DNA from: Muribaculaceae bacterium
GTDB taxonomy: Bacteria > Bacteroidota > Bacteroidia > Bacteroidales > Muribaculaceae
Reading direction: 5' to 3'
Assembly: GCA_029057985.1 (NCBI GenBank)
Contig: JAIDYR010000114.1
Coordinates: 1-55,766 of the forward strand
DNA: 55,766 nt
Position numbers and translations under genes: made by a program. Each line of letters opens with the position of its first letter. The first letter of the stretch is position 1. The notes under the pieces were generated by a model. That model saw only the letters and a program-made list of their open reading frames with translations. It was not told the DNA's origin and did not search any database. Of this stretch, positions 8,240 through 15,816 are shown piece after piece.

Positions 8240-9322
8240 TTACTTGATGAGTTTCTCTTCGAGAGCCTTGACTACTTCATCCGGGCTGGGGATGATACCG
8301 CCGAGGCGACCGAAATGCTCTACGGGGAGAGCATCATGAACTGCGAGACGCACGTCTTCGATCATCTGGCCGGCGTTAAGCTCGACGCAGAGGATACCCT
8401 TCTTGCCTTGTGCGGCACGATTGACTGCTTCTGTCGGGAAGGGCCATAGAGTGATGGGGCGGATGATGCCAACCTTTATACCCTTTTCAGCGGCCATTTC
8501 CTTGGCTTTTGCGCAGATACGCGCGATCGAACCGAAGGCAACGATGAGATAGTCGGCTCCTTCGACGTCGATTTCTTCCCAACGGGTCTCGTTCTTTTCG
8601 ATTTCGCGGTAGCGGGCCTGGAGTTCATGGTTGATTACCTCCATGCGGGAGGATTCGAGTTCGAGAGAAGTGATGACGTTACGCTTGCGACCATCCTTGC
8701 GGCCGTCGGCAGCCCAGGGACACTGCTTGCGGATTTCTTCATCCGTGCGGCGCGGACGCTGCTCGGGAAGGACTACTTTCTCCATCATCTGGCCTACGAT
8801 GCCGTCAGCGAGAATCATCGCGGGGTTGCGGTATTTGAATGCGAGGTCAAATCCGAGACCTACGAAATCCACCATTTCCTGCACTGTAGAGGGAGCCAGA
8901 ACTATAAGATGATAGTCGCCGTGGCCGCCACCCTTGGTAGCCTGGAAGTAGTCGGCCTGCGAGGGCTGGATTGTGCCCAGACCCGGACCGCCGCGCATTA
9001 CGTTGAGGATAAGCGCGGGCAGGGAAGCCGCAGCTATATAGGAAATACCCTCCTGCTTGAGGCTGACGCCCGGTGAGGAGGAGGAAGTCATCACGGCCTT
9101 GCCGGAAGCGGCGCCGCCATAGACCATATTGATTGCCGCAACTTCCGATTCTGCCTGGAGGACTACCATGCCGGTGGTCTCCCAGGGCATGAGCTCTTCA
9201 AGAGTCTCAAGCACTTCGGACTGGGGAGTGATCGGGTAACCGAAATAGCCGTCGCAGCCGTAGCGGATAGCCGCATGCGCGATAGCCTCGTTACCCTTCA
9301 TAAGTCTTACCTCTTCTTTCAT
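8240..9322 (-). CDS. vorB: 2-oxoacid:ferredoxin oxidoreductase, alpha subunit (VorB type)
   Basis: A 360-aa alpha subunit. The conserved pyrimidine-binding segment CDGYFGYPITPQSEVLE occurs near residue 19, then AESEVAAINMVYGGAASGKAVMTSSSSPG, typical of this subunit. The C-terminal part carries the extra Rossmann-like domain (YLIVAFGSIARICAKA). Length and order match proteins annotated as 3-methyl-2-oxobutanoate dehydrogenase subunit VorB; related enzymes act on 2-oxoglutarate, so the substrate is not certain. Confidence 0.9.
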   Translation of the reverse strand: MKEEVRLMKGNEAIAHAAIRYGCDGYFGYPITPQSEVLETLEELMPWETTGMVVLQAESEVAAINMVYGGAASGKAVMTSSSSPGVSLKQEGISYIAAASLPALILNVMRGGPGLGTIQPSQADYFQATKGGGHGDYHLIVLAPSTVQEMVDFVGLGFDLAFKYRNPAMILADGIVGQMMEKVVLPEQRPRRTDEEIRKQCPWAADGRKDGRKRNVITSLELESSRMEVINHELQARYREIEKNETRWEEIDVEGADYLIVAFGSIARICAKAKEMAAEKGIKVGIIRPITLWPFPTEAVNRAAQGKKGILCVELNAGQMIEDVRLAVHDALPVEHFGRLGGIIPSPDEVVKALEEKLIK

Positions 9323-9382
9323 ATCTTTTTGTCAGTTTTTTCTAAGGTTGAGATTTAAGTGGGGCGGAAAAAGTTAGTGAAA

Positions 9383-9613
9383 TCAGTCTACCTTTACTCG
9401 ATAAACTTCGATGCAGGCATCCGGACATACCCAAGCGCAGGAGCAGCATCCTGTGCAGTTGTCGGGATTCGCCATGTAAGCGTAATGATAGCCGCGGTCG
9501 TTGACCTCATTGGGTTGCAACGCCAGAGTGTCGGTCGGACATGCCACGACGCAGAGGTTGCAGCCTTTGCATCGCTCGACGTTGACCGTGACAGCGCCTT
9601 TTACTTTTGCCAT
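9383..9613 (-). CDS. 2 x [4Fe-4S] ferredoxin subunit of the 2-oxoacid oxidoreductase
   Basis: A 76-aa ferredoxin-like protein with two CxxCxxCxxxCP clusters: CKGCNLCVVACP near residue 16 and CTGCCSCAWVCP near residue 53. It is the first gene of the operon, 60 nt before alpha, and would carry electrons from the TPP site to a soluble ferredoxin. Confidence 0.93.
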   Translation of the reverse strand: MAKVKGAVTVNVERCKGCNLCVVACPTDTLALQPNEVNDRGYHYAYMANPDNCTGCCSCAWVCPDACIEVYRVKVD

Positions 9614-9764
9614 AATTTAGTCTGTATTGTATTATGTGTGGTTAGGTTAGCATGACCTTAAGTGTGAAGCGGAGGAGTCCTTCTCCCGCTTAATGCCAGT
9701 GCTTTTTCATGATAATTATTTCGTTGCAGAAGGATGCAGAATATTATCTGCATCAACTTTGCTA

Positions 9765-9795
9765 CAAAAATATATAATTTATATGGAGTTTCAAT
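9765..9795 (-). promoter_or_regulatory. Probable promoter of the 2-oxoacid oxidoreductase operon
   Basis: Read on the minus strand, a perfect -7 element TATTTTTG (9772-9765) lies 19 nt from ATTG (9795-9792), one mismatch from the TTTG -33 element. Transcription would start near 9758, leaving a leader of about 145 nt before the ferredoxin gene. Confidence 0.55.
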
Positions 9796-9851
9796 TTAAA
9801 AAAATATGTTGTGCAACATGTTTGCCATTTTTCTTATATCTTTACGTCCAT

Positions 9852-9880
9852 ATTGCACATTACTCTCCATGGAGTGCAAT
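9852..9880 (-). terminator. Inverted repeat just after the sirtuin gene
   Basis: ATTGCAC (9852-9858) pairs with GTGCAAT (9874-9880), with an inner CTCCATGGAG palindrome. It lies directly downstream of the minus-strand sirtuin stop. There is no strong T-run, so terminator function is tentative. Confidence 0.35.
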
Positions 9881-9881
9881 A

Positions 9882-10595
9882 TTATTTCTCTTCCTCACGC
9901 TTTTTTTCGAGAATCCGGGCGAGTTCGGCGACTCCGGCAGTGGCGGGCATGCGTATGACCGTCACGTCCGGAATATTCGGAGTCGGGGCCGGATTGGGAT
10001 CAATATAATATATAGGAGTGCCCGGGCTGACGAACTGAAGCAATCCGGCAGCCGGATAGACTATTAGCGATGTGCCGATGACTACGAATATATCCGCTTC
10101 CCTTACAATCTCTATAGCCGGCTCGATCATGGGGACCGCTTCCTGAAAGAATACTATATGCGGCCGCATCAGATCGCCGTTGCGGCCGCGGGTCTGAGGC
10201 GAAGTGTGGAGATGGTCGGCATCGAGAGTCTCTATATAATCCGGATTGGATATGGAGCGAATCTTCATCAGTTCGCCATGAAGATGGAGGATATTGGAAG
10301 ACCCTGCTCTTTCATGGAGATCATCTACATTCTGGGTAATGATGTAGACATCGTAATCCTTTTCGAGTTCCACGAGGCCGCGATGAGCGGCGTTGGGCTC
10401 GGCAAGTAGAAGAGCATCGCGGCGGGCATTATAGAAATCGTGGACAAGGCGGGGATTCCGGCGGAATCCGTCGGCTGAAGCGACATCCATCACCGGATAA
10501 TTTTCCCATAATCCGTCGGCATCACGGAAAGTCTTGATTCCGCTTTCAGCGGATATTCCGGCACCTGTCGAGATGACGAGTTTCTTTTTTTTCAT
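9882..10595 (-). CDS. cobB: Sir2-family NAD-dependent protein deacylase (sirtuin)
   Basis: A 237-aa sirtuin that removes acyl groups from lysines using NAD. Visible motifs are TGAGISAESGIKTFRDADGLW (residues 10 onward), the catalytic region TQNVDDLHERAGS with LHLHGEL, and GTSLIVYPAAG. The DFYNARR segment has the Tyr/Arg pair typical of class III desuccinylase-like sirtuins. The usual zinc-binding Cys residues between LHGEL and RPHIVFF are absent, so this is a zinc-less variant. It is a single gene, with 200 bp to the divergent secreted-protein gene. Confidence 0.9.
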   Translation of the reverse strand: MKKKKLVISTGAGISAESGIKTFRDADGLWENYPVMDVASADGFRRNPRLVHDFYNARRDALLLAEPNAAHRGLVELEKDYDVYIITQNVDDLHERAGSSNILHLHGELMKIRSISNPDYIETLDADHLHTSPQTRGRNGDLMRPHIVFFQEAVPMIEPAIEIVREADIFVVIGTSLIVYPAAGLLQFVSPGTPIYYIDPNPAPTPNIPDVTVIRMPATAGVAELARILEKKREEEK

Positions 10596-10756
10596 ACTTA
10601 TTTTATGTTTATGTATTGATATCTTAGATTATATTCATGTATTCCGGATAATAAATCATGATTCCTGACCTTCTCTTCAGAGATATAAAAAATACCCAAA
10701 ATGATCTTTTAATGAAATATTAATGCCTAAAATTTTTCCAATCACAAATTTATAAT

Positions 10757-10764
10757 TATTTTTG
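10757..10764 (+). promoter_or_regulatory. -7 box upstream of the DUF6359 gene
   Basis: TATTTTTG perfectly matches TAnnTTTG and lies 31 nt before the start codon. No TTTG is found at the expected distance upstream (only a T-run near 10733), so the -33 element is weak. Confidence 0.5.
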
Positions 10765-10795
10765 CAAAAATTGTTGTTTTTTAATTCTAATTTTC

Positions 10796-12316
10796 ATGAA
10801 AAAAACTTTACTTTCAATGATCGCTCTCAGCGCGCTGACCCTTTCAGCCAACGCTCAGGCGACAGGTAGCCTTGAGGCCCCCCTCACGGTGACTGAAATC
10901 ATCGCGCAGGGCACTCCCTCTGCCGCAGTAGCCGACACTTACGTACAGGGCTATATCGTAGGTTATGTCGACGGTCAGGTTCTATCTTCCGGCGCACGCT
11001 TTGATCTCAGCGGCACAGTATCCAACACAAATATTCTTCTTGCAGCTTCCAGCTCTGAAGATAACGTAGAGGCCTGCATCCCGGTGCAGCTCCCCTCGGG
11101 CAATGTGCGCAACGCGCTGAGCCTTTTCGCTCATCCCGAGAATCTCTATCACGAGGTAATTCTCTGCGGATCTCATGAGAAATATTTCGGTGCCAACGGC
11201 ATGAAGAGTATCACCTCCTATCAGTGGGTAGGCGAAGCTCCTGTCCCCAGCACTGAAAAACCCGGCGTAGACGTGACCGGTACTAAGGAAGCTCCGCTGA
11301 CAGTAGCCAGATATCTTGAACTCGGCACTCCCGGCGTAGCCGTAGCCGACACTTGGCTGACAGGCATCATCGTAGGCTCCGTGACTGACAAGAGCCTCGA
11401 TACAGCTGAAATGGGCGCTTCGGCCAATTCTTCCAAGACAAACATTCTGGTAGCCGCTACGGCTAATCCGGCATCCGTAAGCGAATGTATTCCCGTGCAG
11501 CTTCCTGCAGGCGACATCCGCAACGCCCTCAACCTCGCTGAGAATCCCGGCAATGTAGGCAAGACTATAGTACTTTGCGGCAGCCGCGAAGCTTACTTCG
11601 GCGCTACCGGCATGAAGTCGCCCACTTTCTTCTCTCTCGACGGCGTGACTCCCGAACCTCCCGCTCCTGCTGCCGGCATCTTCTATAAAGGTCTTGAGAC
11701 CAACGCCGACGACTGGACTCTCAACGTAGGCGAAGTTCCGGAAGGCCTTAGCTATGTATGGGCATGGGACGCTAAATACGGCATCAAAGCATCCGCTTTC
11801 TATAAAGACGTACGCTATGCTACCGAAATCTGGGCCGTATCTCCCGAAATTGACCTCACAGACGCCAAGAATGCTACTCTCAGCATTTCTCAGGCCGCCA
11901 ACTTCCTCAATGGCCACTTCGAATATATCATGACAGCAGTCAAGGGTGAAGATGGCGAATGGGAATACATCAACCTTGATCCCCAACCCGCAGGCAATTC
12001 ATGGGCATACGTCGACAGCTCCGCTTCTCTCGACTCTTTCGTAGGCAAGAAGATTCAGATCGGCTTTAAATATACTTCCACTACAGAAGATGCTCCCACA
12101 TGGGAACTCAAGAATATGGTAGTAGCCGGCGAGACTCTTTCTTCAGTAGCTACTGTAGCGGCAGAAAACGTATATGCAGCTAACGGCAATATCATCGCTC
12201 CCGAAGGCGCACGCGCTTTCAATCTCAGCGGCGTTGAGACCGGCCTCAACAACCTCCCCGCCGGCATCTACGTGGTTGTAGTTGCTGACAAGGCTGTAAA
12301 AGTTCTCGTCAAGTAA
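10796..12316 (+). CDS. Secreted protein with two DUF6359-like repeats and a T9SS-like C-terminal tail
   Basis: A 506-aa exported protein. Residues 1-20 form a signal peptide (LLSMIALSALTLSANAQA). Two homologous units follow, about 26-146 and 163-276, each opening with EAPLTV and sharing the GTP..AVADTxxxGxIVG, CIPVQLP.G..RNAL and YFGATGMKS-type blocks, as in DUF6359. Residues about 290-445 look like a beta-sandwich (ETNADDWTLNV to TWELKNMVVAG). The last about 55 residues (YAANGNIIAPEGARAFNLSG, then LPAGIYVVVV) resemble a type IX secretion sorting tail. The function is unknown; surface display is inferred. Confidence 0.75.
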   Translation: MKKTLLSMIALSALTLSANAQATGSLEAPLTVTEIIAQGTPSAAVADTYVQGYIVGYVDGQVLSSGARFDLSGTVSNTNILLAASSSEDNVEACIPVQLPSGNVRNALSLFAHPENLYHEVILCGSHEKYFGANGMKSITSYQWVGEAPVPSTEKPGVDVTGTKEAPLTVARYLELGTPGVAVADTWLTGIIVGSVTDKSLDTAEMGASANSSKTNILVAATANPASVSECIPVQLPAGDIRNALNLAENPGNVGKTIVLCGSREAYFGATGMKSPTFFSLDGVTPEPPAPAAGIFYKGLETNADDWTLNVGEVPEGLSYVWAWDAKYGIKASAFYKDVRYATEIWAVSPEIDLTDAKNATLSISQAANFLNGHFEYIMTAVKGEDGEWEYINLDPQPAGNSWAYVDSSASLDSFVGKKIQIGFKYTSTTEDAPTWELKNMVVAGETLSSVATVAAENVYAANGNIIAPEGARAFNLSGVETGLNNLPAGIYVVVVADKAVKVLVK

Positions 12317-12344
12317 GAAATAGGTTTATACATAATCAGATAAA

Positions 12345-12378
12345 GAAAGGCTGAGCCCGATGTCGGGTTCAGCTTTTC
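12345..12378 (+). terminator. Rho-independent terminator after the DUF6359 gene
   Basis: GCTGAGCCCGA (12350-12360) pairs with TCGGGTTCAGC (12363-12373), followed by TTTTCTATTT. It lies 30 nt after the stop codon. Confidence 0.8.
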
Positions 12379-12403
12379 TATTTATAGATCTTTTACTTAA
12401 CCT

Positions 12404-12442
12404 ATCCCGTTATAGCCCCGCAGAGCGGGGCTATAACGGGAT
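12404..12442. repeat. 18-bp-arm perfect palindrome (intergenic repeat family)
   Basis: Arms 12404-12421 and 12425-12442 are perfect complements around a 3-nt AGA loop, with a core CCCCGC-AGA-GCGGGG. The core is shared with the units at 15571-15609 and 4228-4245. It has no T-run, and a normal terminator already lies 30 bp upstream, so it is better seen as a REP-like element. Confidence 0.85.
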
Positions 12443-12483
12443 GGAATGAATTTCCGAACTAACGAAACTTAAATCATTTATTA

Positions 12484-12529
12484 CTTTCCCTGCATAAAAC
12501 CTCGTCGGGGAGGTTTTATGCAGGGAAAG
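12484..12529. repeat. 20-bp-arm perfect inverted repeat
   Basis: Arms 12484-12503 and 12510-12529 are exact reverse complements with a 6-nt loop (GTCGGG). This is the longest perfect hairpin noted in the window and lies 42 bp after the previous one. It is not followed by T residues on the plus strand, and its role is unknown. Confidence 0.85.
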
Positions 12530-12532
12530 ACT

Positions 12533-12860
12533 TGTCAATAACTTGTCAATTTCATGTTAAAAATTGGGGTGAAATAGGTCAAAAAGTATGTAAATAAACA
12601 GTTTATAAGTTGAAATGTTAAAATTTGCATTTGTGAAATTTTTTACTTCTCATGGTTCGGAGAGCGCCCGATAAAAGAACTGTCAATATCAAGGAGAAAT
12701 TTTAGCATGGATTTTGACATGATTTTCCAACTTTTCAACAGGCTTAGAGCCCTCAAATCGTAAAAATTTATTAACTTTGCCATCTCTCTCATAATGTCAA
12801 TAACTCTGCTATCTGACTGAATTTGAGATATAGGCCCTGTCAATAATATGTAAATAACCA
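12533..12860 (+). promoter_or_regulatory. Array of TGTCAAT sites upstream of nadA
   Basis: TGTCAAT occurs on the plus strand at 12533, 12544, 12681, 12795 and 12838, and again at 13021 inside the first codons of nadA. A 14-bp near-repeat (TATGTAAATAAACA / TATGTAAATAACCA) occurs at 12587 and 12847. Several same-orientation copies in an AT-rich gap suggest binding sites or decayed repeats. No gene is supported here. Confidence 0.45.
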
Positions 12861-12919
12861 AGACACGGACACTAATAACTCATATTTCCAAATTTTTCAG
12901 TAAAAAGTTATTGATAGTT

Positions 12920-12951
12920 TTTGACAGACTTTATTGTTGTTGTTAATATTG
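12920..12951 (+). promoter_or_regulatory. Probable nadA promoter
   Basis: TTTG at 12920-12923 and TAATATTG (7/8 match to TAnnTTTG) at 12944-12951 are separated by 20 nt. Predicted transcription start is near 12958, giving a leader of about 50 nt. Confidence 0.6.
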
Positions 12952-13006
12952 AGAGATTTTTATTTTAAATTTTAACCCAAAGATAATTTAATTAAAAAAT
13001 ATAAAA

Positions 13007-13987
13007 ATGGCGGCGGAAAATGTCAATAACCCGCAATGCGGCTCTGCCCTCGGGGAAATGTCGGTCATCGAACTTAAGAAGGAGATCAAACGCCTCAAGC
13101 ATGAGAAAAATGCTTTGATCATGGCTCATTATTATCAGCGCGATGAAATCCAGGAGGTAGCCGACTTCATCGGAGATTCGTTGGCCCTGGCCCGTAAGGC
13201 GGCAGAGACGGATGCTGATATAATAGTTATGTGCGGCGTCCACTTCATGGGAGAGACCGCCAAGATTTTATGTCCGGATAAAAAGGTTATCATTCCTGAT
13301 GCCGAGGCCGGTTGCTCTTTGGCCGACAGTTGCGATCCTGAAGAGTTTGCCGAATTCGTTGCCGCTCACCCTGATCATACCGTCGTGAGCTATGTAAATA
13401 CTTCGGCTGCCGTCAAGGCTCATACGGATATAGTGGTGACTTCTGGTAATGCCCGCAAGGTAATAGACTCCCTGCCGGAGGATGAAAAAATAATATTCGG
13501 ACCCGATAGAAATCTCGGAGAATATATAAATACGGTGACCGGGCGCCGGATGCTTCTATGGGATGGCGCCTGCCATGTTCATGAGCGTTTCTCGCTGGAG
13601 CGTATTCTCGAAATGAAGAAAGAGCATCCGGGGGCCAAGATTCTCGTGCATCCCGAATGTAAACGTCCGCTTCAGCTTATAGCCGATAAGGTTGGCTCGA
13701 CAGCTGCCCTGTTGGATTTTGCCGCTAATGACGACGGTAAGGAATATATAGTAGTGACCGAGAGCGGCATTCTTTTCGAGATGCGCAATAAATGTCCGGA
13801 AAAGACATTCCTCGCAGCTCCCGCGGAAGATGCGGAATGTCAGTGTAATCAATGCGACTACATGAAACTCAATACCTTGCGCAAGGTCTACGATTGCCTG
13901 CTTACCGAGACTCCTGAAATTCTTGTAGAACCGCAACTTGCGGAAAAGGCTCTGCGGCCCATTGAGCGTATGCTCGCCCTTTCGTGA
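13007..13987 (+). CDS. nadA: Quinolinate synthase
   Basis: NadA condenses iminoaspartate with dihydroxyacetone phosphate to quinolinate in de novo NAD synthesis, using a [4Fe-4S] cluster. Family blocks are ALIMAHYYQRDEIQEVADFIGDS, VMCGVHFMGETAKIL, HPECKRPLQ and CQCNQCDYMKLNTL; these Cys residues include the three cluster ligands. The length (326 aa) is normal. nadB and nadC are not in the window. The stop codon overlaps the next gene's start (TGATG), so the two are likely coupled. Confidence 0.96.
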   Translation: MAAENVNNPQCGSALGEMSVIELKKEIKRLKHEKNALIMAHYYQRDEIQEVADFIGDSLALARKAAETDADIIVMCGVHFMGETAKILCPDKKVIIPDAEAGCSLADSCDPEEFAEFVAAHPDHTVVSYVNTSAAVKAHTDIVVTSGNARKVIDSLPEDEKIIFGPDRNLGEYINTVTGRRMLLWDGACHVHERFSLERILEMKKEHPGAKILVHPECKRPLQLIADKVGSTAALLDFAANDDGKEYIVVTESGILFEMRNKCPEKTFLAAPAEDAECQCNQCDYMKLNTLRKVYDCLLTETPEILVEPQLAEKALRPIERMLALS

Positions 13988-14535
13988 TGCATAAGAAAAA
14001 TATAGTAGATCTGACGCGTATCACGCGCGATGATTACCGTCGCCTCGAAAAGCTCCCTCTTTTACTCCTTGCCGATAATGTGAGGTCGGGTCAGAATATA
14101 GGTTCGATGCTGCGTACTTCCGATGCCTTTATGGTGAGGGAAGTGATAATGGCCGGCATATCTCCCGTGCCGCCTTCGGCTGAGATTTCCAAGACTGCTC
14201 TGGGGGCTGAGGAAAGTGTAGGCTGGCGTTATGTGGAAGATGCAGTAGAAGAGGTAAAGCGCCTTAAGGAGAATGGAGTGGCTATTTTCGTATTGGAGCA
14301 GATTCATGAGAGTATCCCTCTTCAGCAACTTGACCGCGCGATTGAAGAAGTGCGTAAAGATAATCCGGATAGGGAGATATTGATTGTCGTAGGCAATGAA
14401 GTAAATGGTGTCGACCAGCGTATAGTAGATCTTGCAGACTTCGCCATAGAGATTCCCATGCATGGAATAAAGCATTCTCTCAATGTTGCCGTCAGCGCGG
14501 GGATAGCCCTTTGGGAAGCGTATAAATGTTTATAG
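13987..14535 (+). CDS. TrmH/SpoU-family RNA 2'-O-methyltransferase
   Basis: A SPOUT methyltransferase of about 182 aa. Motif 1 is DNVRSGQNIGSMLRTSDAF with the catalytic-type Asn/Arg. Motif 2 is ILIVVGNEVNGVD, and motif 3 is HGIKHSLNVAVSAGIALWE, forming the knotted AdoMet site. No separate RNA-binding N-domain is visible, so the target (tRNA or rRNA position) is unknown. An in-frame GTG at 13984 is an alternative start, but the ATG at 13987 overlaps the nadA stop in the usual TGATG form. Confidence 0.9.
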   Translation: MHKKNIVDLTRITRDDYRRLEKLPLLLLADNVRSGQNIGSMLRTSDAFMVREVIMAGISPVPPSAEISKTALGAEESVGWRYVEDAVEEVKRLKENGVAIFVLEQIHESIPLQQLDRAIEEVRKDNPDREILIVVGNEVNGVDQRIVDLADFAIEIPMHGIKHSLNVAVSAGIALWEAYKCL

Positions 14536-14542
14536 AAGAATA

Positions 14543-15535
14543 ATGGTAAGCATCATTACCCCTGCATATAATTGCCAACCATGGTTGCGCTCCACTGTGG
14601 AGACGGTCATGGCGCAGACTTATACTGATTGGGAACTGCTGCTTATCAATGACGGGAGTAAGGATGAGACTCAGGCTATAATGGATGAGATGGCACGCAG
14701 AGATCCACGCGTGCGCAGTATCTATTCCGAACATAAAGGAGTTGCGGCTATAAGAAATATGGGGATAGATATGTCTCGCGGAGAACTCCTTTTCTTTCTT
14801 GATGCCGACGATCTGATATATCCCTATACTCTTCAATATCTCTTTGAAATGATGCAGACTCGCGATGATATATCCATTGCCTGCGGAAATATAAAGCGAT
14901 TTGATGATGGAAAAGAGGATATAAGAAAGATTCTTGAAAATGAAAAATCTATAGATTTTTCAGCTGACTTTTCTTCTCGGCATCTTCATATTCTTTCTCC
15001 GGAAGAGGGAGTGATGAGGAGTCTTTATCAGAAAGGTATGGAGGCTTCTTTATGTGGAAAACTTTTTAGAAGAGAACTTTTCAATGAAATGAGATTCATA
15101 GAGGGAGAACTTTATGAAGATCTCGATATATTTTTCCGCTTGCTTCTGAAAGGAGAAAAAATTGCTGAGGGAGATAGAATCGTATATCTCTACAGGCAAC
15201 GAACAGGAAGCATCATTCATACGTTCAATTATAAGCGTCTTGTAGTGCTTGATGTGACCCGAAGGATATGCGAGTATATAGAGAAGTTTCATCCTCGAAT
15301 GTTGCCGGCGGCAATCGACAGGCGATTTGCTGCAAATTATAATATGCTCCAGCTTATGCTGCGGCATTATTCCGAACTTGATTTCGATGCCGATCCGCAT
15401 ATACGGCTTACTTATGATTTCATCCGCAAGCATGCCTTCGAAGAATTATGCAATCCGGAAATAAGACTTAAAAATCGTATAGGAGCTTTGGCGGCGTTGC
15501 TATTGCCAAGAAAATTACTATTTCGATTACTTTAA
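14543..15535 (+). CDS. GT2 family glycosyltransferase
   Basis: A 330-aa GT-A fold enzyme. It opens with VSIITPAYNCQPWLRSTVE, has DWELLLINDGSKDET, and carries a metal/nucleotide motif LFFLDADDLIYPYT near residue 95. The rest is a less conserved acceptor domain. It starts 7 nt after the methyltransferase gene. Its substrate cannot be predicted; envelope or capsule glycan synthesis is likely from the family. Confidence 0.92.
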   Translation: MVSIITPAYNCQPWLRSTVETVMAQTYTDWELLLINDGSKDETQAIMDEMARRDPRVRSIYSEHKGVAAIRNMGIDMSRGELLFFLDADDLIYPYTLQYLFEMMQTRDDISIACGNIKRFDDGKEDIRKILENEKSIDFSADFSSRHLHILSPEEGVMRSLYQKGMEASLCGKLFRRELFNEMRFIEGELYEDLDIFFRLLLKGEKIAEGDRIVYLYRQRTGSIIHTFNYKRLVVLDVTRRICEYIEKFHPRMLPAAIDRRFAANYNMLQLMLRHYSELDFDADPHIRLTYDFIRKHAFEELCNPEIRLKNRIGALAALLLPRKLLFRLL

Positions 15536-15570
15536 GATAAATAATGGTGGGTTGAAATATAAATTAATTA

Positions 15571-15609
15571 TAACCCCGCTCTGCGGGGCATGGGCGGGAT
15601 AGGGATTCG
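15571..15609. repeat. 39-bp REP-like unit A
   Basis: It begins TAACCCCGCTCTGCGGGGCA and ends GGGCGGGATAGGGATTCG. It is a direct repeat of the unit at 15662-15700 (about 33 of 39 bases identical). The 5' half is a palindrome CCCCGC/GCGGGG. Confidence 0.85.
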
Positions 15610-15622
15610 TTATTACCCGCAC

Positions 15623-15645
15623 CGACAACCGCTACGCGGTCGTCG
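15623..15645. repeat. Palindrome between the two REP-like units
   Basis: CGAC-A-ACCGC / GCGGT-C-GTCG forms an interrupted palindrome with a TAC loop. It lies between two related 39-bp units, so the whole 15571-15700 block is a cluster of hairpins. Confidence 0.6.
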
Positions 15646-15661
15646 CTACGGGCCTAACGCA

Positions 15662-15700
15662 TAACCCCACTACGCGGGGTATGGGCGGGATGGAGATTCA
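15662..15700. repeat. 39-bp REP-like unit B
   Basis: Direct repeat of 15571-15609, beginning TAACCCCACTACGCGGGGTA and ending GGGCGGGATGGAGATTCA. An AT-rich tract with period-8 TTAACTAT repeats follows (15739-15775), then the start of the next gene. Confidence 0.85.
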
Positions 15701-15816
15701 ACCGTATAGATCGAATATTACTAAGTTGAATATAAATCTATTAACTATTAATTATTAACTATTAACTATTAACTAATTTAAGTTGAGTTTACGAAACTTA
15801 AATAAATAATATACTG

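Noticed and set aside
10982-11986. 334-codon minus-strand frame antisense to the DUF6359 protein gene
   Set aside because: Low-complexity, Gly/Ser/Ala-rich shadow of a strongly biased coding strand; no start context or family.
12643-12861. 72-codon minus-strand frame upstream of nadA
   Set aside because: It spans the TGTCAAT repeats, has no family resemblance and no supporting promoter; treated as non-coding.
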